In this document: positions 12,566-24,800 of the stretch, piece after piece
Position numbering within the stretch: position 1 is the first letter of the stretch
Layout of the letters: each line of letters starts with the position of its first letter
Assembly: GCF_036669915.1 (NCBI RefSeq)
Contig: NC_089322.1
Coordinates: 18,345,719 to 18,409,718, forward strand
Reading direction: 5' to 3'
DNA length: 64,000 nt
Origin: Pocillopora verrucosa
Lineage: Eukaryota; Cnidaria; Anthozoa; Scleractinia; Pocilloporidae
Program-made: the position numbers and the translations under genes
The notes under the pieces: model-generated
What the model saw: only the letters and a program-made list of their open reading frames with translations
Database searches by the model: none
What the model was told of the DNA's origin: nothing

Positions 12566-12651
12566 GAAACTTCTATCAACAGATCCCTTTCAGAGTTGAC
12601 CAGTACAATTATAAACTCCATCTATGCAGACGACCTTGAAACTGCAATATA
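12566..12651 (+). pseudogene. Relic of a third GPCR, N-terminal fragment
   Basis: One frame reads ETSINRSLSELTSTIINS before a stop, against ETSINSSLSNSLQS in the N-tail of the 10935 receptor. At DNA level 25 of 30 bases match across 12566-12595. Nothing matching TM1 follows. I infer a truncated duplicate left between two intact tandem receptors. The match is short, so chance or convergence is not excluded. Confidence 0.4.
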
Positions 12652-14024
12652 GTGTCCTTAATATTAGGACTCCGTATTTAACGAGTTTCTTATGGAAATT
12701 AGCTGCCATCCGTATCATCAGGTTCTTTAAAATAGCAAGATGTCCTTGAACCGAGAGCTTACTGCATGCACTATACATTGAGATATTGTTTGAAGAACGA
12801 GGAACGGAGAAAACTTAGAAGCTTATTTTCTCGACAGTTCAGACTGTCTACTTGTGTAAATCTTTTCCATTTAACACTCTCAAAGCAAACCTCTCGATTC
12901 GTTTGCATTCCGCTTTCACCGACAGCCACTGCATTTAAGTTGGAAATTGAACCCAAATTTTTTTATAGGAATGTTATCCCAGTCTCCCCTCAGAGAAATC
13001 GATTACCATAACTTATGGATTAATCTTTCATTAGTGAAGGGTTTTCAGTGCCTCTACGTAATCGGCTGTAAAGTTTTTATGAAGGCAAACACAACTCAAA
13101 ACTCTAACTCCGTATTTGGGCTAGAATTTCACCTGTGTAATGTTACTGTTTAGCCAGCTAATAAACCCCGCTTCAAGGTCACGAGCTTCTGTTGTAACGT
13201 ATTAATGCAAAGACCATCACCTGTAATGATGCTTCGTTTTTTCTTGACGACAATTACAGGTGAATTATCTAACTCGAAACTCCCAAACAAGGATCAAATA
13301 ATATGTTTCTTATAACAAAGAGAGGAAAATTACTAGATGCTGATTGGCTACTGAGACAGGACAGTTTCCCTTAATTGTGGTAATTTTCCCGAGCATTTGA
13401 ATTTGTAAATTAAAATTGAAAACGAGAAAGAGACAACTTTACGTTTAAGTATGAAAATTTCATTGATGGCAAATGATTTTTAGCAGGGCTGGTTACATTG
13501 TAGTGTTACAAAAATACATTTCCACTCGGCTGATTCGTGCGTTTGAAAGTCCAGTGACTCTAACTCCCTTTATTTCATGAATAAGTAAGCGCATTTTGCT
13601 CTCGAAATAAAGGATTAATATCACTTTTGTTTTCAGAAATTGCAGAAATTTCCTCGTCGCTGCTGTGTGACTCGGGCAATTTTCTGCAACTTCTGAAAAT
13701 GCGATTGCTACACTTTGTCTAATGTTCCTCCTGCTCATTCTTAATTCTTGGTCCTCTTGAACGCACGATGGTTTTTTTGTTGTTATAGCTGTTTTTTTTT
13801 TTTCGGTGCTCAACGCAAAAACAGATGCCCCTGCTTATTAATTTTTAATTAGTTTTTTATTGAACCGCCTTTACGATCATCACTTATTTAGAGATTCTAA
13901 ATGTGTCGATACCTTCCCCACAACGATTATTTGTTTCCTAACAACTGCTTCATCAAAAAAGTCAGTAGGTCTATTTGTCCCAAAACTGTGATCCAAAGGG
14001 TAAAGAAACTTGACTAATTCCATC

Positions 14025-14888
14025 ATGCATAATATTTTGGTGGTAAATTGTGCGGTCAACATTTTTCTCGCCCTAACATCAATAGCCGGGAACACGCTGG
14101 TGTTGCATGGAATATGGAAAACACCAAGCCTTCGTTCACCTTCGATATTGTTACTATGTTGTCTAGCATTTTCCGATCTCAGTGTTGGTGCGATCGTACA
14201 ACCTCTCTTTGTCGCAAAGGATTTCATAACCTTGTATTCTGAGTCCCAGGTACTCAAAGATATCTTTTGGGATGTTTACAATGTATTTGGTTTTTGTGTA
14301 TGTGGTATATCTCTTTGTACGGTTACAGCTATTAGTGTGGACAGGCTCATTGCCTTACAGAAGCCTCTTCAGTATCCGAGTATTGTTACAAATTCTCGTG
14401 TGGCATGCACACTTGGGACGATTTGGGCAGTTTGTGTTCTCCTAGCAAGCTCCGAAGTTTGGGCGAAAAGATTCCTTTTGATAGCAATGGGAACTGTGAT
14501 AAGCATTTGTATATTTGTCTCTACTATTTCCAACCTGATAATATACGGAAAGGTTCGCCATCACCAACAGGTGATTCAAATCCAGGTGCAAGCGGTGGAA
14601 ACCAATAACAAATTCATCACCAATTCACACGTGGCGGGGCTGAAAAGATCTGCAATGAACTCTTTTATATTATTTCTCGTTCTTATCATCTGTTATTGTC
14701 CATATTTTGTTATTTATTTGGTTTCTTCGTTTTATTCAATGAATTCTTTTCTTGCTACGTCTCTAACTTCAACGATTGTGTTCATTAACTCAGCAGTTAA
14801 TCCTTTCCTTTACTGCTGGCGATTGCACGAGATTCGCAATGTCGTAAAAAATACTTATCGCAAACTCGTTTGCTGTAAATTAATATAG
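14025..14888 (+). CDS. Rhodopsin-like (class A) GPCR, intronless, very short N-tail
   Basis: A 287-residue paralogue of the 10935 receptor in the same orientation. ATG 14025 is the first in frame; the frame runs back only to 14004 before a TAA. This leaves about five residues before TM1, against about 33 in the neighbour. Class A marks are: TM1 IAGNTLVLHGIW, TM2 LAFSDLSVG, TM3 SVDRLIAL, TM4 IWAVCVLLA, TM6 IICYCPYF (CWxP variant) and TM7 NSAVNPFLY. Like its neighbour it has no TM3 cysteine at the usual place and a short ECL2. The C-tail ends in CCKLI, giving possible palmitoylation cysteines. The body is intact, so it may be functional; the missing N-tail could mean an unseen 5' exon or a lost start. 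Confidence 0.8.
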   Translation: MHNILVVNCAVNIFLALTSIAGNTLVLHGIWKTPSLRSPSILLLCCLAFSDLSVGAIVQPLFVAKDFITLYSESQVLKDIFWDVYNVFGFCVCGISLCTVTAISVDRLIALQKPLQYPSIVTNSRVACTLGTIWAVCVLLASSEVWAKRFLLIAMGTVISICIFVSTISNLIIYGKVRHHQQVIQIQVQAVETNNKFITNSHVAGLKRSAMNSFILFLVLIICYCPYFVIYLVSSFYSMNSFLATSLTSTIVFINSAVNPFLYCWRLHEIRNVVKNTYRKLVCCKLI

Positions 14889-17800
14889 CAATTTACACTC
14901 ATTATGTGTATGCAAAGCTTATTAACTGTAGTTTGAAAGGTTTGCAGAGTGCATTTCAATTCAGCATTAGCATTACCACGTACTTGGTCTTTTAATTTGC
15001 GTCAGTCGAATGTTTAACTGTGGCCTGGTTATGTTTAACGGTTAGAAATCGTGATTTCAATTGCTCAGCTGGAAAGATGAATTATAATATGAGTTTATTA
15101 TTTATTCCCTAAATGTTAATGTAAACGTAAATTATTAATGAATGAAACTTGCCTAAATAGGTAAACAGGCTCTCAGAATAACCGTAAGGTGCAGGTATTC
15201 ATAACACATAGCGAGTAGAGTGCAATGCGGCCGCGAGTCCTTTTTATCTCCTTATAACGCCTAGACATAATCTTAGATTTTTTTAGGCGGAAAAAGGCTG
15301 GAAAGAAAATTAATTGGCTTACAAATGTCTCCATTTTAGGCGAAAGAAGACAGAAGGGAAGAGGGGAGAGAGTCTTTGTGCTTCACCGAGCACAACTCTC
15401 TCCGTCCGCTAAACCTCTAAATCAGACACAGCGATTAGGCTAAAGAACGCGATTTCGTAACGCTACTGGCTACGTAAAAGCTCTTGGTATTCCCTGATTT
15501 GTAATCTCAAATGTTAGGTCCCTGGACGCAATACAAAGACTTCCATTTCGAGCGAGAAAGATAAGGTCTCAACTGTTTTGTAATTTATGCTTTTGGATTA
15601 AAAAAAAACCTCGAAATTAAAAGAAAATAGGGCGGAATTGCTATCGACATCGAGTTGCCGTTGTGCGTGATGTATTTTACAACCGCTTGGCCTTCTGATA
15701 TGCCTTTGAGGATGGTCTCGAACTCCTTTAGGCTACATGCAGTGACTGAAAGACACGTTTTCCTGACGGGATGTTGTCCATCATCAGAAGTAAGAAACCT
15801 TGAGTCCCATAAGTCAAGCAAGCTATCTTGACCACTTTTGGTATGGTTGTTTTCAATTCCACTTCTATTACGCAATACTGAGACATTTGCTGGTAATTAG
15901 TTCAAGATCTATGGAATTCATGTGTCTAAATTATTGAAAAACGTAAAGCGGATTTTGGAGTTCTCTGCACGAATTTATGTTCCTATCTGTTTTAAGATCT
16001 GTTTTTCCTGAAGTATATTTTATAAAGTTTTCAGCCATAAAATTGTAACGTGCATGCGCCGATGAACGATTTTTGAAGGCTTTAACAATATGTCCATAGA
16101 TTTATCGCAAAGGTAGAAATTTTCCGTACTAATGCAACACTTATTACTTAACGACTCCACCTACCTCCCCCGTCTTTAGATTAGGAGCTAAAAAAAGCAG
16201 AAACCAGTGACCGACCGTCTAAACAAACAGCTGCCACCCTTACTAACTTTCATAGTATGTAACTGAATAGAGCTCTTGGAAGCGGTTGGTTCTCGTCTTT
16301 GGCTTTTAAAACGATTTGACGTTCATTCAATTTTTGGTGAAGAAAATAAAAACAGGTGAACGACAACTTTTCGCCCCCAAGACAGTTTATTGCCCGGGGC
16401 AACTTTTTTTTTTTTTTATTTTTTTTATTTTTTTTCGGCGAATGAGCAGAAAATCTTTGAATGGAATCAATGGTTGAAAATTGAATTTTCTCAACTGAAT
16501 CGCAATTTAAATAAGGTATTAGGAAAACCAAAACACAAGACTGTTAAAGGAGTTGATAAGAAAGAATTACGAAAAGCGTTTAGTCGTTCTTTCACGTGAC
16601 TCAGACGATTCTTTTGAAACATAATTTCTGGTGTTGCAGGTCAAAGTCGATGATTGATGTGAAAGTCTGAATTGAAGTATAATTACAAATCAGGCCAATT
16701 ACTACGACTCAAGAGGGTTGATAATTTCTTGTCGGTAACTCTTTTCTCGTGGATTGTAATTTGCAAGCTTAAATAATTAATTGAACTAGTGAGATTGTTT
16801 GGAGATATTTTTGCGTTCAAATTTCCTTTAGCAGCACTAGGGCAAGAAGCAAAGAAAACAATAGTGCATGGAACTCGTAGTCAGCATCAGAAATCGTCAA
16901 TGCATCGCCTTTTCAAAAAAAAAATAATAAAAAGGAAAATGGAAAAAAAGGAGTTTTTAACATCATCTAATAAAGGTATTGGATTGGATGTTGCTTCCAA
17001 TTTAGCCCCGTATAGATTTTGCTAGAGCGTTAAAAGACTTATGGAATAATTTAAATCACATTCCATTAATCTTCCCCCCTGCCGTTATTTCATGTGATAG
17101 TGTGAGCTACTCGAGATAATTTTAATTTGCTCGTCTCAATACTTAAATTGCTTCAACTAGGAGTGACGCATAGATGAATTATCCAGAAACATTTGTGGAA
17201 TAGGCTTACCACAAACCTTGTTTATGCTTAATTAAGCTCAAACTTATGCAATATTTCATACTATGTGTGTGATATTTTTGATTTATACCCTTCAGGATAT
17301 CAAAGTTGTTACATAGGCTCTGTGCTAATATGTCATAAAAGGGAACTCATTTATTTGCGTCGTGGATGTAAATGAGTAGGCGTAGACGTGAGCATATGTA
17401 TCTTAATTAGTTGAGCGCGCGCGATGTTTTTGTATATACGTGAAAGTGAAGAAAAAAGTTTCAGCAGATAACTTCTTAACTCCGAAAGCGAGGAAGTTCG
17501 ACTTCCGCAAACTGTTCGCTATACTCCAAAGGTCGAGTTTTCAACGCTTGTTCATCACATTTAAGTCGAGCGACAGTCTAAGAGTAAATAGAACCTTTTT
17601 ATGCACGTTTTTTGGGGTAAGTAGTTTACACTTGGTAAGTTAGACTCCTTCTGTAAATAACTGACTTGGGTTCCGAAATCTCGTCTCATCACTCTTTCTT
17701 AGAAATATGTATCAATGTGATCGTAAGGAAACATATGCTCACCCAATTGCCGTCAACACTGTTGAGATGATAGGGACCATGAGCAGTAAGCACAGCAACG

Positions 17801-18847
17801 CTAAGAAAGACGTCGATTAAGAAATGAATTTCTAATTTTTAGTTAGAATTTTGAAAATAGCTGCGTGTGTTAACTGACTAAATCTCTTACGGTGTCACAC
17901 CTCAACTTCAGTACAACGTTTATAAGCAGCGTTGAGTTCCAAATGGAAAATTTAAATATTTGCCGTTGCGCTTTCTGTTTCCAGACGACGCAAATTTTGG
18001 TGATTTCATGTCTTTGTTTTGCAAAAGACGGCTTAGAAATATAAACATTTTTAAAACGCACGTGCTGACTATTGTTCTGCCATTAGATCTTTTTTTTTTT
18101 TGCTACGTCCTCGTTGCCCTCGCCGTCAGGGTGTGCTTAAGGTCCTTATTGACAACTGCAGACCCCCGTTGTTCGAAGGCCGATTAGCGCTAACCCAGAT
18201 TTAATCTGGGTTTCTTTATTTCTTTTTTCAAAAGCCTTTTTCGGATAATTTCCTCTGTTCTTTCTAAAGCATCCAAGTACCAAATTGTAGATAAGTTATC
18301 TAATTATAATGAATATTCTTTTAAAGCTTTCATACGTGAGGTCAGATTTCAAACAAACCCTGGGTTATCTTAGCTTTGCTTTAAACACCTTAGCCCTTAG
18401 CCAGACGTCTGCAGATATAAACGCCCTTTTCGTTTGAATAGACGAGTTGATTTTTTCGTTCAAGTAGGAATCTTCCTGAGATTTTAACCGGCCTAGTTAT
18501 AATTTATCCATTTGAACATAAGACAAAATTCATACCTCTTGCATACCAAGCGAATAGCGTAACCACGCTGTCATCAGAAAGACGCAAAAATATGCCCAAG
18601 CGAACAGATCTTAAAAACTTTTTCAGGATTAAGATAATAAAATCAACTCTGAGCTAGATTCAACCGTCAAAGCTAGAAATGGTACAGAAAAAGAAACATA
18701 TAGTCATTATTTTTTTCACCTTTTTTCTGGTTGTTTCTTCTTAGGGTAGCCAAGGAGACATTGTCGCAGGTGATAGTTTTCCTACCCAGAGGCATTCGAT
18801 TACAGATCATCGTTTATTTAAGAAAGACGCAGTTGGATTAAAACGCC
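14889..18847. other. Intergenic region, GPCR pair to channel gene
   Basis: No supported gene. It holds homopolymer T runs (16406-16436), a perfect palindrome AACCCAGATT-T-AATCTGGGTT at 18191-18211, and scattered short frames with no recognisable product. The last few hundred bases should contain the promoter and 5' UTR of the channel gene. Confidence 0.45.
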
Positions 18848-21800
18848 ATGTCTCTCACGAATTCTTCAAAATTCTTCACTTTTATCGTCTTCACGACCAT
18901 ATTTCACCCGTTCGGGTAAGTAAAATATGTTAAGTTTTTTCAACTAACCAATTCAAATTACTGAGGTAAAAAAAAAAACTTTTGGAGCCCGAGTAAAGAA
19001 TTATTCAAAGTGCTTGACGTTCAAAACAATTACAACCCTCTTCTTTTTTTTTTTTTTTTTTTTTAAATTTAGGCTTACCTCATTCAAAACCGATCAATAA
19101 CCAAATTGGTGTTGCGTTTACCCGACATTTAATTTAATGTAACTATATTTTTTGGATCTTTTAGGTATAACTTTTTCAATAACCGATATATTTTCACGTA
19201 ATTCTGGCTAAATTCTTTTGTAAAATTTTGACACATCTTTTGGGATTGAGTTCGTTCGTCAAAAGATTTAGTTTGATTTCCTAACTTTCGCTATTGTTTG
19301 TCGCGGTTGAATTTTTTGCACTATAGCTATGATCGCCAATCACTGTTCTCAAGGACGGATGTTTTGGAGCTCCCTCGAGAAATATGGTTTAACGTGAATG
19401 CTTTGTTTTGGTTTCAATAAGAACTGAAAAAGCACTCGATGTCAAAAGCGAAACAATTCAGCGCTCGCCTCTTTCTTGCGCAAACCACTTACGAGGAGCG
19501 TCTTTTATTGCGACGCTGTCATATCGCACTTGCAGAGACAATTGAACATTTTTACCTTTAAAAAAAACGTTGCTTAAACGTTTCTAGAGGTTATTGCCAG
19601 ATTTGTGCGGTTCAAAACCAGAATTAATATTATATTTTTCGAATCAGTTGCGTGGCAAGTAACCATTCTGAAATAGTAAAATGTATTTCGAAATGAAGAG
19701 TTTTCAAAAGCTTACTTTTCATGCAGTATTATCTACACTTTGCATAATTCAATTAAACTTGGTATGATAAAAAACCTAGAAGATAAAAGGTGTTTATAAA
19801 ATCCACTGATGCTGTGTCTGAGCGGAAAAGGTTTTCTGCTTTATTTTACTTTTCTGATGTCTCTTTTTTTCTATCATTCCGTGACAAATGTATTCTTTCT
19901 TTTCGATATTAAAAAAAACTGTCTTAATTTGGTCTTGAAAGCTTAGCAAGATCCACTTGATCGCCATAAATAATTCACGAATATTACACCGAACATAACA
20001 ACAACAAGGTCATTTTTGCATGTTGCCCGAAAGGTTGTCGTATTCTGTTGAGAAAGGAGCATTGCGTTAAAAAATATATTTTAATCTTGTAGAGAAATAT
20101 CTCATCCAAAAAATTGCAGCGGGGATATTATTAAAATGATGTTTCAATTGTTATATTCAATTCAGTGAAACAAAATTTGAACACGATAGACATACACATG
20201 CACAGTGTATGGAAGACCAATTTTGAAATGGCTTTGTTTTGGAAATAACATTTGCATTTCGAAAAACACATCGACGATAAGGAAATTAATACCACTTTTT
20301 ATTTCTATCTTGAAATGGAGTTGAATATTCCCGCGCCCGGAATATTTGCCTTAGAGTTACGAATCTAGCTGAGGAAGGTTCTCAAAAATAGTTGTATGTG
20401 ATTAAGCTTTTTAAAAGCATTGTTTAAAAAGATCCTTGCATCAATTAAAATATGAGTTTTGGAAAAAAGGTGTGTTTTTAAAATCATTTGGAGACATCAA
20501 GGTCAAACTCGTCTCTTCTAGGAAGTTTTATAGCCCAAAAGTTAATTTATTTTCATAGATATTTACATTGTGAGATAATGATAAATCTCCTCTATAAGTA
20601 TTCGTTGTAATTATTAGCATATCCTGGTGAGTTTTCGATTGCCTCGGTGTAAAACGGTTACGATGGCCTTTACATCGTGGTGTGTCCGTTATTCTTACAC
20701 AAAAGCACGCAATGTGCATGTAGGCAGAATGAAAAAATAGCTTTTCAGCAGGTTCTGCCGAAGTAAATATGGAGAATAATGGTTTCATTTTAAAGGAAAG
20801 AAGTTGGAGTGTTTTCCAATAATAGTTAAGACTGCTTATGAAATTAAAATTGAGATCCTCTCCATTGAACGTCGATAGGATCTTTTAAAATGAGAAAAAC
20901 AAAAAGTATTTGATGGCAGAAAAAATAATGAAAATTTATTTATTTCTCGGCTGCCGATGCAGACAAACTCCCGAATGAAAATTGTTATGTTTTGTTTGTA
21001 AAGGGTGGATAGAGTCATTAACCCTTGGAAAAGTGCATCATGGGTTATAAAAACACATCGGCTAGCCCCATGAGTTTCCCGAATTTTGATCCTTCTTCTG
21101 CCAAGAAAACGCGTCTCATGTCGATTTTCTGACAGGTCTTCGCAAAGAGTTGCTAATCAGACGATACGGGACTTGCTGTTCTCAAATTATGACAAGGACG
21201 TGAGACCCGACCACGGAGGTACTTATTCTTCTTGTTCTTGTTCTTGTTCCATTTGATCTCCTAGTGGCTTTCGGCATTGTTGTTATTTTTCTTGTTCTTG
21301 TTCTTCTACCTTTTTCTTCTTAGTGTTCTTCTCTTTCTTATCCTTTTTGTTTTTGTTTTTTTGTTGCTGTTTTTCTTCATCCTCTTTTCCTCATTGTTTT
21401 TCCACTTGATCGCCTAGTTGCTGTTGGCATTGTTGCTATTTTTCTTGTTCTTGTTCTTCTACTTTTTCTTCTTAGTGTTCTTCTCTCTCTTATCCTTTTT
21501 GTTTTTGTTTTTTTTTTTAATCGTTGTTTGTTTCACCGTTGTCCTTCTTGCTTTTGTTCTTGTTCTCTTTCTTGTTGTTGCAATTGTTGTTTTTGTGTTG
21601 CTATTTTCCTACTTTTTGTTCTTGCTCTCATTCTTGTTGTTGTAATTGTTGTTTTTGTTGTGTGTTGTTTGTTGAGTGATGTTTTTTGTTGTTTATTGCT
21701 GATCTTGTTGTTGTTGCTGTCCTTGTTTTGTTGCTGTCGACGTTCTTCTTTGTCTTTTTGTTCGTTTTATTTGTATTTTGTCTCTTTTTCTGATTTTTGT

Positions 21801-24800
21801 CTTCTTTTAGTCAAGCCACTGGATGTGGAGGTGGACTTGTACGTCGAATCATTCGCAAATATTGCAGAAGCTAATATGGTAGGGAATCAATCATTTTCCT
21901 AAGACGTTGCGGCCGGTCTTTGTTGCACGTATGTTTAAGTCCTAAATGTAATAACTGTCCTGAATGTAATAAAGTCCTAAATGAAATAATATTTGGCACA
22001 AAATGTAATGAAGTTTTTAATGGAGTAACAACTAGTCCAAAATGTAATAAGCCTCCAATGCAATTGTTTAACTCCGCCAGTGCATTGTTGTTACAGTGGA
22101 CATCCACATTGAGATGTTTAAGTGAGGCTTATTACATTTAGGACTTAATTACATTTGGGCTTTCAACACACGTACAGTCTGTGCGCAAATTTGCAATAGA
22201 AACACGATTTTGCAATTTAAGGGTGCGTCCAGAATGAAGACCAAGGATCAGAAGACGTTTCGTTTCATTTTTCAAAATGAACGGAGTGTCCAGCTGTAAA
22301 AAAAGGTCCTAAATAAAGGCATCTGAATACGAAACTGAATGATCGGTTTTTAATTTTTTTCAAGGAGTACACCTTATTTGGTTACCTCCGTCACTACTGG
22401 ACAGACAAGCGTTTTGCAAATAAATCCAAGGAGGTTATTCAGCTGAAGGGATCGACCATTGAGCATGCGTGGATGCCTGACACATATATCAGCAATTCAA
22501 GACAGTCCAATCTGAGACAAAAAGACTCTGAGGCAGAAAGTACTTTATTTATTCATACCGATGGCTCAATGTTCTACTCGAAGGGGTGAGTTAAGGGATA
22601 TAAACGAGTCATCTAAGAAATATCACATGAGCTTTTCCTGGTTGAAAGAACTAGACGGGGTCTCTGTTCAACAAGGATTTCCGAAAGCCTTCTTAAGCAG
22701 AGACCCAATGAGCGTAAACTGGCAGTTTACGCTCATTGACTGAGGTTGGTCTTAGACCTGAGTCCTTTTAAGGTGAGGAGAGTTCATCTTCATTGATCAC
22801 TAGTCCACTAGGCCGAGCTCGCCGTCATTCAAAAACCTAACCTAGCTGATTCTCATTGTTTAATGTTCTTACAGTTTAACAGACCTATTTAAACCTTAGC
22901 TAAGACCATGAAAGGGATAACGGCTCCTGAGTGAGCGGGAGTGATGGCGATTAAGGGGTGATTCTGCACTCCCCACGCCCCCAGAACTCTTAAATCACGG
23001 TCGTAACCGACGGATACAGAGAAGCATCTAACCCTAAAATCGGCGCTCCTAACTGGGCTGGAGAAATGGCGATTAGGGGGTGATTCCGCACTCCCCTCGT
23101 CCCCAGATCTCCTGAATCAGGATCGTAACCAACGGGTTCGGCTAAGCATCTAACCCTAAGGTCAGTGATCAAATTGTTGAACCCATTGACCTTTTCAACC
23201 TCCTATTACTTCAATTTGATCTCTTTTGCCCTTGTTGGGGTAACCTATTCGTTCCCTCCACCCCAAAAAAAGACAATGTTGTATTGTGATGCCATTAATT
23301 TTTTAGCTACATACAGGCAAAATTGAATGGGGGAGGGGAAGTCCTGCCAATTATTTACGAGATTTACTCCTCAGGCGGCTCTTTACCCCTCTAATTTCAA
23401 ATGTTCCTTTCTCTGTTCTCCTGTTTCTTTCCTACTTTACTCTCCTTTTGTTCAATGTCTCTAAAATTCAAATGCTTCTTTCTCTGTTTTCCTGTGTCGT
23501 TCTATTCTTACTTCCCCTTTATCCAAGGTCTCTAATTTCAAATGCTCCTGTTTCTGTTCTCCTGTGTCGTTCCATTCTTGCTTCCTCTTTATCCAAGATC
23601 TCTAATTTCAAGAGCTCCTGTTTCTGTGCTCCTATGTCGTTCCATTCTTGCTTCCCCTTTATCCAAGGTCCCTAATTTCAAATGCTCCTGTTTCTGTTCT
23701 CCTGTGAAGTTCCATTCTTACTTTCCTTATGTTCAAAGTCTCTAATTTTAAATGCTCCTTTTCTGTTCTCCTGTGTCGTTCCATTCTTGCTTCCCCTTTA
23801 TCCAAGTTCCCTAATTTCAAATGCTCCTGTTTCTGTTCTCCTGTGAAGTTCCATTCTTACCTTCCTTTTGTTCAAAGTCTCTAATTTTAAATGCTCCTTT
23901 TCTGTTCTCCTGTGTCGTTCCATTATTGCTTCCTCTTTATCCAAGATCTCTAATTTCAAATGCTCCTTTCTTTGCTCTCAGTTACTTTTCCCTTTGTTCA
24001 AGGTCTCATTTGAGTTTCGTGTTTTTAAATTTAGGGTGAAAATTGTGGCCTCTTGTGCTATGGACTTGAAGGATTTTCCAATGGACACACAAAAGTGTGG
24101 CCTATCTTTGGGAAGTTGTAAGTGTCTAATTGCATGACTTTTTTGGAAGATAATGGTATGTTTCCTTTTAATTTGTTTAGACTGAAGGAAATTACAGTTT
24201 GCGTCCCTCTCTAGGTTAAGAGTTATTCTCGAAAAACAGTCATGATCATAATTAAGAAAAAAACCTCAAAAATACTGTGATTGGACATAATCTCTCAAAT
24301 ACTTGCAGTTGGATAGTTGGTAACTTATTCAACGTTTTGGTGTATAGTATCGCTGAGAATTTTTGCTCGTTGTTTGTTCTTTTTACTTGTATAACGGGGT
24401 TGTAAAAGAATACGGTACAACTGTTAAAAACACTCAGAGGTTCTAAACACCATATCGTCTTATAAGATATATATTTTGTAAGGAGAAATTCCGTCTTGGG
24501 AGTTAAAGTGTTAAGATGTTAACTTGCGAGAAGTATCAAAGGTGGGAGGAGCAAGGTCTGATACTAAACAAGTAAATTGATTTCGTTTAGATGGACACAG
24601 CTTGGCAGATGTCAATTACAAGTGGAAGCGAGAGAAGCTCATAGTAGAGAAAAAGAACATCGCGCAGTTTGACATGACAGAAGCCTACTTAAACAGAAGC
24701 GTTATGATTTATATCTCTGGTTGGTTATCTAAAGTATCTTGCATGTTTAAAATCTGACAAAGTTCCTCATGAAATTTCGTTCGAAAAGTTGATGCCCTCC

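Noticed and set aside
18746-18915. A 57-codon open exon in another frame ending at the same donor
   Set aside because: Its phase does not fit the next channel exon, while the overlapping frame from ATG 18848 encodes a signal peptide and joins in perfect phase.
21418-21902. Leu/Phe-rich frames of 75-124 codons
   Set aside because: Translation of a T-rich low-complexity intron.
23448-24137. Several overlapping Leu/Ser-rich open frames
   Set aside because: They are translations of the 70-bp minisatellite plus the real Cys-loop exon; the 70-bp period shifts frame each unit.
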